The notes under the pieces: generated by a model
Databases searched by the model: none
What the model was told of the DNA's origin: nothing
The model's input: only the letters and a program-made list of their open reading frames with translations
Translations under genes and position numbers: made by a program
DNA from: Camellia lanceoleosa
Taxonomy: Eukaryota; Streptophyta; Magnoliopsida; Ericales; Theaceae
Assembly (NCBI GenBank): GCA_025200525.1
Contig: CM045761.1
Location: 103,020,182-103,084,181, forward strand
DNA length: 64,000 nucleotides
Direction: 5' to 3'
Part shown: positions 1 to 11,702 of the stretch, in pieces
Layout of the letters: every line of letters starts with the position of its first letter
Position numbering within the stretch: the stretch's first letter is position 1

Positions 1-1301
1 GAGTTATATTAATTAAGTACTTAGCCTCATGATAATCATGCTTGACATGGCAACAATCACACGCATGCGACATGCTAAAGTAATAAGTGCTCACCTAGTA
101 CTCCAAAGCAAGCCAAAAGAAACCAAAGGTTTAGAAAACATGCATGCTTCTAACTAATGCAACATGATTAATGCAACACATGCAAAGATGCAACTACTAG
201 GCCCGGCTACTAGCATGGCATGTGGATTAATTTGACAGCCTATAGTTAAGCATGTATTCAACAACAATGTGAGTTAGAATGATGCGATGAGCGTAATGCA
301 TGCAAGACAATGGATGCAGCCATGAGAAATGCTAAACAAAAATGTGATGCTCTAAACAATCCATCATAAGCAAATAAATAAAATGAAAAAAGACGTGTGG
401 TTGGAAGACATACACATTGTTACATATTTGGCCTCGTGCAGGAGGGTCCGAATGAATGTCCTAGCTACTTAATACGAATTAACAAACTATAACAAACCAA
501 ATGAAATAAATTAACTATACTAGCTAATTATTACAGATTAAAATTAACTAATTAATTACAACACAAGATTAATTAACTAACCTATTGCAAAATCCGAGCG
601 GCGGTTAAAGAACCATGCATGCCAATGCGATCATCCTCCCGGAAACACCTCTGTTTTGATTCCAGAACTGCTCTACCTACAGAAAATGAACACTGCCTAG
701 TTGAAAAAGTTGGCCGATTGGCCAGTAAAAGTGGACGGCCGTATAGAAGAGGTGGTCGGCCGGCCACTATTGTTGGTGTTGTCCTATTGCAGCAGAAAAT
801 GAATAGAACAAAAACAGAGTGTTTTCGGGAGATTTATGTCCACCTTGCCTCTCCTTCTCATTAAACAGATTAAAAGAGGGGTAGGCTTGATGCACAAGCC
901 ATCAATTGATGCAAACTCATTGCGTGATGACTTATGGACCAAGGTATACAATTTCAATAAATGATAATAAACGACTCATGAACTCATGAACCTCCTCCCT
1001 ATCATGATATTGATCAAGGAAAGAAGTTGACTTTGACTCTCGAACCGTTTTCATCACTAACAAGTATGAAATGACTCAAGACTCAATGGAGTCAATTAAC
1101 ATTCAATTGAACCCCAAACCATTTTATTACCTCTTTTAATTACTTTTCCATCCCTTAGTCATTTTAGTCCCAAAAAGATAGTTAAGTCCACTAATGGAGA
1201 GGAGTGTCAAACCGAGGGTCGTTTTAGGCATGAAAGGGAGATCATGTCGTTGGTAAATGAACCTCCGAAGAGATTAAACCATTAAGCACAAGGTCACTTC
1301 T
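1..1301 (-). mobile_element. T1 3' LTR, left segment
   Basis: This stretch matches 23283-24540 of the T1 5' LTR almost end to end, so it starts about 550 bp inside the LTR. It carries a GGCC palindromic array at about 707-772. No gene is visible. The LTR breaks at 1301, where L1 begins, and resumes at 10032. Confidence 0.85.
1297..1301. repeat. Target-site duplication of L1, left copy (CTTCT)
   Basis: CTTCT directly precedes the TG end of L1 and recurs directly after its CA end at 10027-10031. Ty3-gypsy integration makes 5-bp duplications, so this fixes the L1 boundaries. Confidence 0.92.
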
Positions 1302-3649
1302 TGTCACGCCCCAAATCCGCCCCTAAAAATTTGGGCATGACCCATTCGAAATGGACACCAAACCTGATAAATATTATCTATGGGGCTTGAACGGAAGCAT
1401 TTAATATCATATAATAGTATAAAATAATATCCATTGAGCTATCACTATTATGCCAGGATCACAGACAGAACATAATGCAGATAAATAAGCAATGACGTGT
1501 ATCTGGAGATAGCTAATTATATATACATATACAGACCCAGCCCTTAAGATCGGCAGATAATCTAAAACATGGGAAGATGTACAGATTATATACACATCAA
1601 ACTTCATAGACATTTAGGGTACAAATTGATAACTTAGTAAAATTCCATAACATGAGCGGTCATCTTCTAAGGGTTTAGATACTCAGGGATTGTCAACTGG
1701 GTGACGGAAGCCACAGGCTAAGGCTGACCTCCAGGTTGCGTGCCTCTGATGAGACATAAAACAAAGTGAGTCAAGCTCAGTGAATAATAGCACATAACAA
1801 TTCAATGCTCAACATGACTTATAATACATATCATGCCAAACTGCAACAAAATAGATTAATAGGACAGAATACATAAACGGAATAAATAAATAGGATAGTA
1901 TAATCCCACATTCACGTGAATCTTGTTACACTACGGTGTCGCATAAATTATCACAGGTTCGATTCTGAACCGACATAATCGTCTCGTACATGTATCAAAA
2001 CATTATTAATACTTCTGGATAAGGACAGAATAATTTACCTCACACCAGCCGTTGTAGGTCCATATAGCTATCTTGTAAACAACAGAATGTGAGTATTCGA
2101 CATCAATCATAAATAAAGCATACTACTTAATATTGCTCTTAGATTTCCCATGATTTACTATAATAGGAACAACAATTATTTACAAGAAGTATATGTATCA
2201 TTCTAGTACTATTCTTGGAAACAGAACCAATTCACAATTTAATGCACATTACATAATGATGTTAGACTGTATTGTTCATCTTATAGGCTCCGAACAACCT
2301 TGTCGGTTCACAATTTCACAAGTTGGCCCTTGGCCTGAGGAGTCACACATTCACATATCGGCCTTTAGCCTCATAGTCACATTTCACATATCGGCTTTAC
2401 GCCACATTAGTTCACAAATTCATACTTTCCTTGGTACATTTCAGAAGTTCACAAGTTCGCACATATGACGAGTATGACTTCACAACCTTTCTGATTTTCC
2501 CATAATTTCATAATGATTCGTTTATCAACAATCTGGATCATTTCCATTCACAAACTCATAATGATTCATTATATCGTATCACCATCAGTTTAACAGCAAA
2601 GTTTGTAACATCAAAACATAACGTCAATAATGATAAAATTAAGGATTCATTGAGATACTATTACTCACAGCTTTTAGATGCTTGGTCCACTCCTGTAGCT
2701 GACCCTACACAATTTATCATAGCACAACACTATTCAAATTCCAATATTATTCATACAACATGATCCAACAAAGCCAACATCACTTGGTTCCTCAACACTA
2801 CTTGTCACTTAACATAATTCTAAATAAATCCATGAATCCTATTTCCACATTTTAAAATCAAGTTCATGTCATCTATACCATTAATAGATTATTTCCTCAA
2901 TTTTCCTTGGCGTTCTAAGATGAATTATAATGTTTATAACATGGTTCATTCGCAATTTCAAAGCATCATTTTCAAATATTCTTAAATTCCAATTAAACTT
3001 GAACACATGTAATTCAACACCCTAATTTCATTATTTTATTTCCAATTTGGCCCAATTCATGGGTTATCAACATCACTCAACTTAGGGTTTCAAGAAACAA
3101 TGAGGATTGTCAACAACAATTCCAATTTCTTAAATCACCACTTTCTATTCCACTATTCCCAATAATCATACATTTAGGATTTCCAATTCACCACTCTAAC
3201 TCATCAAATAACTCCCAACACCTTCGAACCCCAAAACCCCAATTCTTATACTATACACTACATGCTCCAAATATGGAAAATTAAGACTTAATACAATGAA
3301 ATACCACAAATCTAACTCTTAAGGTAAGTATTGAAGAGATTTAGAACCTTTACCTCAAGAACCAAGCAAGAAAACTAAGCTTTGAGAAGAATCCTTCACA
3401 ATCGAATTCCAATCGGTTGAAAATATAGATCTTCAAGCCTTCTCCATCTTTGATGTAAGAACCATGGTAGATTGTTGGTAAAATGGATGAAATCAAAGGT
3501 TTTAGAGTTAGGGTTTCGAACTTAGGAAGAGAGGAGGAGGAAAAAGAAAAATATCTGAAATGATCCAAAATCCGTTTTTAACGCTGCTGTCCCGTAATTC
3601 CCGCTCGAGCGGACTGATTCCCGCTCGAGCGGACTCGCCTCAACAGTTT

Positions 3650-3770
3650 TGAAACTTCAAATAGGTGTAACTCTCCCATCCGGACTCCGTTTTAGGTCGT
3701 TCTTGTGCTCAAATTGAAGCCCCGGAAATAAGCTTTCCAATGGTTCTAACCTCACATCCATATTCAAAAT
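3650..3770. repeat. Shared LTR module, L1 3' LTR copy
   Basis: Starts with AACTTCAAA and continues through a CTCC-ATCC-GACTCC block, a TTCTTGTG block and a CAAATTGAAGCC block to a TTCCAATGG block. The same ordered blocks occur at 9520-9640, 11116-11240, 25645-25770, 19352-19470, 19528-19660, 44748-44870 and 44935-45070. Confidence 0.75.
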
Positions 3771-4110
3771 GGGGAAAAGAAAAGGGTAAATGAGTGACGG
3801 TTGGTCGTAAGCGAATTATTCAATTAAAGTTTTTAGTCCCATCTTACTTTACCATCATCTTATCATCTCAATTAATATCCCAAAATAAGGTAAGGACATG
3901 TCAAATACACTAAGAAGAACATCAAAAATGAGTCCACATGCTTGAGAATCAAACTTACCCAGGCGACCGCTCGGCGCCCAACCTTGCGCCGGCCTTGACC
4001 AACAAAGTCGTCCGCTCGGCGTAAACTCCCCGCCGGCGGAGAACCACAACTCGAGAATCTCGGGCCGTCTGAAAAAATTCTGAAACCCCAAAGTCCGCTC
4101 GGCGGCCACT

Positions 4111-4126
4111 CCTCCGCCGGCGGAGG
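4111..4126. repeat. Perfect 16-bp palindrome near the L1 3' LTR end
   Basis: CCTCCGCCGGCGGAGG equals its own reverse complement. The matching site in the other LTR, 9987-10004, is CCTCCGCTCGAGCGGAGG, also perfect, so the centre differs while the symmetry is kept. Confidence 0.9.
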
Positions 4127-4146
4127 AAAGGATTCTGGTCGTTACA

Positions 4147-4160
4147 TCCTTCCTCCTTAC
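4147..4160 (-). promoter_or_regulatory. Polypurine tract of L1
   Basis: On the minus strand this reads GTAAGGAGGAAGGA and abuts the TG of the 3' LTR, the expected place and composition for the plus-strand DNA primer. Confidence 0.8.
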
Positions 4161-7148
4161 AAAAATTTCATCCTCGAAATTTGAGAAAACCAAATAGAAA
4201 TAGGTCAAACATATACAGAAACACACCCTGTAACGTTCCAAAACTAGATCCACACTATTACTCACATAGAGGCTCCTACTCAACTTCAAGATAGGTCGAT
4301 CAACAGCTCAACATACTATAAACTTTAAAATCTATACACCCTTTTCACTTTCTCATTTATTTCTTTTCTTTTCAATCCTTATTTCTTTCGCGTAAGAAGA
4401 CTTGGATATATATATAGATGGTCATACCTAAAACATATGGGATACAATCCAATCGTTTAAGCATTCCAAAATGGAAATCTCGTAAACATACTTAAGATTA
4501 CATAAGAATTATGCTGGTCACAGATACATAATCAATTTCAGATAATTAACCCTTTAAGGTTTCAAATTTCTTATTCAATTATGCGAAATGAGTTCCCACA
4601 GCATGCATTAAGTTCACTCGTAATGAAAGTACCCTCCGCAAAGTCTCTAACTAAGTCAGCCCATCTGTAATAGTTCCATACATAATTTTATTTAGAGAGT
4701 ACATATTCAAACTTATCTTCTAATACAGTTTACTCGGTGGTCACGACCACTCGTAGTTCCCAAGTAACTTAATTACATGGTTAGACTTAAATCCGATTAT
4801 GCATCATTGGATCGATTTGAACTTACCAAATAAGGTTACGCCTAAGAGGTACCACAACTTCCATTTACTGAAAATATACTAAGATCATAACATTACATAG
4901 GTTTTAAATCACATTCTCTACTTCTTGAAATCTGAATGGTGGGAAGAAAATCCCCATTATAGACACGATCATGCCGTCATATTGAATTCAACATCATACT
5001 TGACTAATCATTCATAATCGTAAGGTATAACATTTTCCTTTACTAGCGCTTTTCTCGTTATAACACAAATTCATTTGGTTCCCTTTCCCTATTCAAACAA
5101 TTCTTACATTTCTCCTTTGGAAGAGACAACGTCACTCACATGGTTTCGTCTTTACAACTTATAAGTATAGTGGATCAACAAGCGGTCGCGAGAAAAAAGA
5201 GACCAATCATTTGGCCCGATTAGTTAACAAACATAGAGCTTCGGTTATTCTTCGTTCGTAAATTCTACGGGTTCGTTCATAGGATCATAAATCAGTAACC
5301 CTAAAGTTACACCCTTCCAGATTCTATAGTGTCAAAAACATATGTAATAGTATAACAAAGGAGTAATTTGATTTCATAACATCAAAATTCTTAATTCTTA
5401 AATAAACGAAATTCGTAGTAGAATAATTCAATGTGGTAGCCAATCAATTTGTAGTTAGCAAAAGGGAATATTCTCAAGTCCATTTGTTTTCATCGAAATC
5501 CTCAATATCAAGCAGAATAGTTCACATCACAACCTCCATATAGGTGATAGCAGAAAATTTTGCAATATCTAACATTAACATAGTTACACATAAACATTTC
5601 ACAGGAATGTTTCCTTAATCTTAAGTCACTTAATATACGAAGACAAGATTTTAACTCTTGCAGTAGGTTATCTACTTACTGATCATTTAGGTTGACTTCG
5701 AAGTAGTCAACAGCTGCCATTTTTTTTTTACCACCCTCATATATCACAAATCACAGATTTCACAACCAAATCCCAATTACATGTAACCTGAACTCATTCG
5801 ACACGATCAATCCACATCATGTTATGACATAGCATAAACTGAACAGATAAATAGAAGCATATTCGTACATATTCTTAGTTATACTTGAATCAGAAACAAA
5901 AATCAGAACTTATACTTGATCATAATCCACCCGTACAAGACCGTCGGTGGCAAGAGATATCTTGTAACATACTTATACCACGGTATTTTTACCCCCGGAC
6001 AAGGGCCCTTAATACTTTTACATACATGGATCATCATTCCTTAATTCTTAACATAACGTATCAGAAAATGAAACAGTGCTTGTCATATCATGTCATTATC
6101 GTGCACTTAACAGAATAGAATAAATCACTTCTTACATGGGTCCAACTATTATCCAAAACACAACTTATCAAAATACATATCACAATACCTTTTTAAATCA
6201 TAGGTCCAAACAATACCATAACAAGAAAGGCATCACTATATCATAACTAAATCTTTCATACTTAGTGTTTAAGCGATTTTTGACAACTGAAACAGATTCA
6301 GATATATGCTCATAATCATATTCATATTTAAATTTTGCATAAGATCATATATGGCTAACTATCAGATCAGGTAGGTCCGAAGACCACAACAGGTAGGTCC
6401 AAAGACCACAACAGGTAGGTCCGAAGACCACAATGTGGGTCCAAAGACCACAATGTAGGTCCAAGACCACAACAGTAGGTCCAATGACCTGGCAGGTAGG
6501 TCCAAGACCACAACAGTAGGTCCAAGACCACAATGGTGGGTCCGAAGACCACAGCAGTAGGTCCGAAGACCACAAAATTGATACCAATAGCCACGGTATT
6601 GTTACCCCGGCGAGGGCCATAGGCCCGCAGTATTGTTACCGGGCGAGGGCCATAAGAATTAAGGGTGCCACGATACTTATACCATTTTAACAGTTGGCAT
6701 GTTGGCCCAGAATTATCATATTGGCCTTTCAGCCCAGATAGCCTTTCGGCACAGATATATCAGAAATATACAGAAGTGTGTATGGATTCAAGAGGTGGCT
6801 CGTACGGATTCTAGAGGTGGCTCCCACTCAAGTGTAGCACTTAGTTCCGTACAGCACTTTGCTCCATACCAGAAGTCAATAAGTCTCATCATGTCATATC
6901 ATAAACAAAACGAGTATCATAGCGGAACAACCATAATGTCATCAAAATAGGAATTTCAAAAATCAATCATTTCAGTATAATAGACATGAGAGGTATAATA
7001 GACATGGCTCATAATCGTTAACGTAAACAAATTACTCTTAACGTTGCTATCAGTCTTTTCATATGCACTAAGGATGTCATGCATGAAGCCTAAGTCTTTT
7101 CTAGACATCCTACAGCTCAATGGATCCGTGTGTGAGATAGCAACTCGT
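4161..7148 (-). mobile_element. L1 internal region, non-coding
   Basis: About 3 kb of AT-rich sequence with no retroviral motif in any frame; the open frames are short and match nothing I know. It contains a 20-22 bp minisatellite (6369-6578) and GGTATTGTTACC/GCGAGGGCC motifs near 5984 and 6590-6655, the latter also tandem in the C1 LTR. The last 80 bases before the primer site resemble the leaders of C1 and C2. Confidence 0.85.
6369..6578. repeat. Minisatellite, about ten 20-22 bp units
   Basis: Roughly ten imperfect copies of a unit like GGTAGGTCCGAAGACCACAA. The unit contains GGTC and GACC, so single copies can pair with themselves. Open frames across it are a by-product of the repeat. 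Confidence 0.9.
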
Positions 7149-7160
7149 GCTCTGATACCA
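7149..7160 (-). promoter_or_regulatory. L1 primer binding site (initiator tRNA-Met)
   Basis: On minus this reads TGGTATCAGAGC, the canonical plant initiator-methionine tRNA primer site, two bases from the 5' LTR end. It sets the orientation of the element. Confidence 0.92.
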
Positions 7161-9413
7161 CCTGTCACGCCCCAAATCCGCCCCTAAAAATTTGGGCATG
7201 ACCCATTCGAAATGGACACCAAACCTGATAAATATTATCTATGGGGCCTGAACGGAAGCATTTAATATCATATAATAGTATAAAATAATATCCATTGAGC
7301 TATCACTATTATGCCAGGATCACAGACAGAACATAATGCAGATAAATAAGCAATGACGTGTATCTGGAGATAGCTAATTATATATACATATACAGACCCA
7401 GCCCTTAAGATCGGGCGTATAACGAAAACATGGGAAGATGTACAGATTATATACACATCAAACTTCATAGACATTTAGGGTACAAATTGATAACTTAGTA
7501 AAATTCCATAACATGAGCGGTCATCTTCTAAGGGTTTAGATACTCAGGGATTGTCAACTGGGTGACGGAAGCCACAGGCTAAGGCTGACCTCCAGGTTGC
7601 GTGCCTCTCTGACAGACATAAAACAAAGTGAGTCAAGCTCAGTGAATAATAGCACATAACAATTCAATGCTCAACATGACTTATAATACATATCATGCCA
7701 AACTGCAACAAAATAGATTAATAGGACAGAATACATAAACGGAATAAATAAATAGGATAGTATAATCCCACATTCACGTGAATCTTGTTACACTACGGTG
7801 TACGCAAATTATCACAGGGTTCGTTACGAACCGACATAATCGTCTCGTACATGTATCAAAACATTATTAATACTGGATAAGGACAGAAATAATTTACCTC
7901 ACACCAGCCGTTGTAGGTCCATATAGCTATCTTGTAAACAACAGAATGTGAGTATTCGACATCAATCATAAATAAAGCATACTACTTAATATTGCTCTTA
8001 GATTTCCCATGATTTACTATAATAGGAACAACAATTATTTACAAGAAGTATATGTATCATTCTAGTACTATTCTTGGAAACAGAACCAATTCACAATTTA
8101 ATGCACATTACATAATGATGTTAGACTGTATTGTTCATCTTATAGGCTCCGAACAACCTTGTCGGTTCACAATTTCACAAGTTGGCCCTTGGCCTGAGGA
8201 GTCACACATTCACATATCGGCCTTTAGCCTCATAGTCACATTTCACATATCGGCTTTTATACATTAGTTCACAAATTCATACTTTCCTTGGTACATTTCA
8301 GAAGTTCACAAGTTCGCACATATGACGAGTATGACTTCACAACCTTTCTGATTTTCCCATAATTTCATAATGATTCGTTTATCAACAATCTGGATCATTT
8401 CCATTCACAAACTCATAATGATTCATTATATCGTATCACCATCAGTTTAACAGCAAAGTTTGTAACATCAAAACATAACGTCAATAATGATAAAATTAAG
8501 GATTCATTGAGATACTATTACTCACAGCTTTTAGATGCTTGGTCCACTCCTGTAGCTGACCCTACACAATTTATCATAGCACAACACTATTCAAATTCCA
8601 ATATTATTCATACAACATGATCCAACAAAGTCAGCATCACTTGGTTCCTCAACACTACTTGTAACTTAACATAATTCAAAATAAATCCTTGAATCCTATT
8701 TCCACATTTTAAAATCAAGTTCATGTCATCTATACCATTAATAGATTATTTCCTCAATTTTCCCCTTCGCGTTACAGTATGAATTATAATGTTTATAACA
8801 TGGTTCATTCGCAATTTCAAAGCATCATTTTCAAATATTCTTAAATTCCAATTAAACTTGAACACATGTAATTCAACACCCTAATTTCATTATTTTATTT
8901 CCAATTTGGCCCAATTCATGGGTTATCAACATCACTCAACTTAGGGTTTCAAGAAACAATGAGGATTGTCAACAACAATTCCAATTTCTTAAATCACCAC
9001 TTTCTATTCCACTATTCCCAATAATCATACATTTAGGATTTCCAATTCACCACTTTAACTCATCAATTAACTCCCAACACCTTCAAACCCCAAAACCCCC
9101 AATTCTTATACTATACACTACATGCTCCAAATATGGAAAATTCGCACTTAATACAATGAAATACCACAAATCTAACTCTTAAGGTAAGTATTGAAGAGAT
9201 TTAGAACCTTTACCTCAAGAACCAAGCAAGAAAACTAAGCTTTGAGAAGAATCCTTCACAATCCCGAATTCCAATCGGTTGAAAATATAGATCTTCAAGC
9301 CTTCTCCATCTTTGATGTAAGAACCATGGTAGATTGTTGGTAAAATGGATGAAATCAAAGGTTTTAGAGTTAGGGTTTCGAACTTAGGAAGAGAGGGAGG
9401 AAGAGGAAAAAGA

Positions 9414-9640
9414 AAAATATCTGAAATGATCCAAAATCCCGTTTTTAACGCTGCTGTCCCGTAATTCCCGCTCGAGCGGACTGATTCCCGCTCGAGCGGA
9501 CCTGCCCTCAGCACAGATTTCGAAACTTCAAATAGGTGTAACTCTCCCATCCGGACTCCGTTTTAGGTCGTTCTTGTGCTCAAATTGAAGCCCGAAATAA
9601 GCTTTCCAATGGTTCTAACCTCACATCCATATTCAAAATG
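9414..9640 (-). promoter_or_regulatory. Presumed U3 regulatory block of L1
   Basis: From left to right: AAAATATCT (9414-9422), two CCGCTCGAGCGG palindromes (9468-9499), then the AACTTCAAA module (9520-9640). The order matches the Tat LTR promoters, where a TATA box lies just left of the AAAATATCT box. I see no clear TATA box here. Confidence 0.55.
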
Positions 9641-9986
9641 GGGAAAAAGAAAAGGGTAAATGAGTGACGGTTGGTCGTAAGCGAATTATTCAATTAAAGT
9701 TTTAGTCCCATCTTACTTTACCATCATCTTATCATCTCAATTAATATCCCAAAATAAGGTAAGGACATGTCAAATACACTAAGAAGAACATCAAAAATGA
9801 GTCCACATGCTTCAGAATCAAACTTACCCAGGCGATCCGCTCGAGCGCCCAACCTTAGCTCGGCCTTGAGACCAACAAAGTCGTCCGCTCGGCGTAAACT
9901 CCCGCTCGGCGGAGAACCACAACTCCTGAATCTCGGGCCGTCTGAAAAATTGCTGGAAACCCCAAAAGTCCGCTCGAGCGGCCACT

Positions 9987-10004
9987 CCTCCGCTCGAGCG
10001 GAGG
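9987..10004. repeat. Perfect 18-bp palindrome CCTCCGCTCGAGCGGAGG
   Basis: Self-complementary over 18 bases, 22 bp inside the LTR end. It is the counterpart of the 16-bp palindrome at 4111-4126. Confidence 0.95.
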
Positions 10005-10026
10005 AAAGGATTTCTGGGTCGTTACA

Positions 10027-10031
10027 CTTCT
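10027..10031. repeat. Target-site duplication of L1, right copy (CTTCT)
   Basis: Identical to 1297-1301 and directly after the terminal CA of L1. Confidence 0.92.
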
Positions 10032-10849
10032 CAAGTTTAAACAACACTCATTTTGAAGCAACTCTCAAAAAAAAAATAAAATGCCAAGAAAAGAGGGGGA
10101 CTGCAGAGGTGATTAGAGGTGAACACAAGTAAGAAAGCCTAAAATAAATGCTATCAACTCAAATAGGTTGGTGTCTAACACTTAAAACACCAAACCGATG
10201 AGGGCCATTACATTACAAGCCAACTATGCAAGGCATAAATGAACTAAACACATAAAAGCAGTCCTAAAATAAGTTAAAACAGTGCTGGAAATAACATAGA
10301 AAAGCTTGAAAAAGTTAGCTAAAACAATGGGGAAATTGAGCTAGTAAACAAGCATAAGGAGGGGTGGCTAACCCCTCCATTTTTGGGACTGGAAAACCAT
10401 ATTTTTAGCCTCTGAAAATCAATGGTAAAAAGGTAGAAAAAAGTTGATGAAGAGATTGGAAACACAAGGGCAAAAGCTTAGGAGGCAAGGTTCAAAGAAG
10501 GGTGATTAACCCCTGCACCTTTGATAGCTTTAAGCCACAAGTTTCAGCCCATAAAAACAGTCCAAAATAGTCCAAAAACAGCGAGCAAAGATAGAAAAGA
10601 AGTAGTGTACAGGTGCTTAAAATTGTATCTCTTGAAGCAAGGTAACTCTTTTGTTAACAAACCCACAAGTTCTAACTCTCAAGGGCTAAGATTTGAGCTC
10701 AAGAACGTTGGCAAGAAGAGCTAAATTTTTGGTTTAACAAGTGTAGAGAGAAAGAGAGAGTGTATGTTGCAAGATAGAGAGGGAGAGTGCTATGCAAGCC
10801 TTTAGCCTTTGATAATTTTTTCTAACCTAATTTCAAGAGGGGAGGTCAT

Positions 10850-11100
10850 CTATATATAGAAAAACATGTTACTTTGTTAGAAATATCTGTATACATACAG
10901 TTGGTGCAGTGCATGTACCAATGGAGACACCGCACAACCTGGCAAAGAAAATATCTATTTTAACACAAGTGGCCGATCGCCACTAAAGGAGACGGCTACT
11001 AAAGGGGACACTTGGCTGTAAAAATATGCCTATCGGGACACTTGGCCCGGCCATTAAATATGTTACAAATTGTCCACAAACAGTGGCCGGCCGTACACAA
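10850..11100 (-). promoter_or_regulatory. U3 promoter block of the T1 3' LTR
   Basis: TATA box CTATATATAG at 10850-10859 for leftward transcription. GAAATATCT lies at 10880-10888 and a perfect AAAATATCT at 10948-10956. A degenerate GGCC/GGCCGG array spans 10968-11100. The same order is seen in all six Tat LTRs. Confidence 0.65.
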
Positions 11101-11115
11101 AAAACTATTTCCAGG

Positions 11116-11240
11116 CCCAACTTCAAATAAGTATATCTCCCTCATCCAAACTCGATTTTAGGTGATTCTTGAGTCTAAATTGAAGCCCTAAGTATACATT
11201 CCAATGATGGTAGCCTTATATCTAAATTCTATGTGTGTAA
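11116..11240. repeat. Shared LTR module, T1 3' LTR copy
   Basis: Same ordered blocks as 3650-3770, immediately right of the GGCC array. Confidence 0.75.
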
Positions 11241-11691
11241 AGAGATATGCCTATTTTAGTGAAGGCTGCTCATTTCTCTCTGAATAGTTTGATGCTCAAT
11301 CTTTCCCCCAATCTTTCCCCCAACTAGTTTTCTTCCCTCCCCTCCTATTCCTTCAACTCCAAACCTATAAACAAGAAGTTTTTAAATACTTTTCAAAGAG
11401 TTCACCTCGCTTCCATTTATTTCCACTTCGTCCTTACTTGGTTTACCAAAAAGTGTACTATTTTAAACGAAATGCGAGCCTTGGAACATCGTAAAAACAT
11501 TGGGAAAAATATTTTGAAAAAAAGAGTTTTAAGGTCTAAAATAGTTTTCGTCAGAAATAGTTTTGGTCAAAAATGGGGTGTAAGGTTGGGATTTATAAGT
11601 GATGTGAGTGAATGTCAGCGTATCTTTCATCATCAAGTGATCAACTTGAGGCGCCCAAGTCTGAAAGGTAGTCAAAAATAGGGTGTCTACA

Positions 11692-11702
11692 GTTGCCCTT
11701 CT
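11692..11702 (-). promoter_or_regulatory. Polypurine tract of T1
   Basis: On minus this reads AGAAGGGCAAC next to the LTR TG. T2 has a similar tract at 33387-33397. Confidence 0.6.

Larger units (their letters stand above)
1302..4146 (-). mobile_element. L1 3' LTR (2,845 bp)
   Basis: Begins TGTCACGCCCC and ends GTCGTTACA on plus. It matches 7163-10026 throughout, with scattered SNPs and clustered small indels. Two copies of the palindrome CCGCTCGAGCGG lie at 3601-3612 and 3621-3632, and an AAAATATCT box at 3548-3556. A conserved module starting near 3650 is shared with the Tat LTRs. No coding capacity. Confidence 0.92.
1302..10026 (-). mobile_element. L1, non-autonomous LARD-like LTR retrotransposon
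   Basis: An 8,725-bp element with two near-identical LTRs (1302-4146 and 7163-10026), a 3,016-bp internal region without any gag or pol ORF, a primer binding site, a polypurine tract and a perfect 5-bp target duplication. The primer site sits beside the right LTR, so the element reads on the minus strand. Long LTRs plus a non-coding interior define a LARD (large retrotransposon derivative), which moves only with proteins from another element. The LTR ends, primer site and leader resemble those of C1 and C2, which suggests a chromovirus-type helper. It is the youngest clearly datable insertion here. Confidence 0.92.
7163..10026 (-). mobile_element. L1 5' LTR (2,864 bp)
   Basis: Second LTR, TGTCACGCCCC to GTCGTTACA on plus. 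It carries CTCGAG palindromes at 9468-9479, 9488-9499, 9837-9847, 9970-9981 and the 18-bp one at 9987-10004. An AAAATATCT box lies at 9414-9422 and the shared module at 9520-9640. Transcription should run leftward. Frames at 9724-10132 fall across the palindrome array and are not genes. Confidence 0.92.
10032..11691 (-). mobile_element. T1 3' LTR, right segment
   Basis: Continues the LTR from 1301 and matches 24550-26186. Ends ...GGGTGTCTACA, so in element sense the LTR begins TGTAGACACCC. Contains the promoter block at 10850-11100 and one shared module at 11116-11240. Confidence 0.88.

Noticed and set aside
3855..4289. 144-codon minus frame across the L1 3' LTR end, and its partners at 9724-10132
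   Set aside because: They cross the LTR border or palindrome array, differ between the twin LTRs, and show no domain.
6345..6620. Two minus frames over 6345-6620
   Set aside because: Translations of the 22-bp minisatellite.
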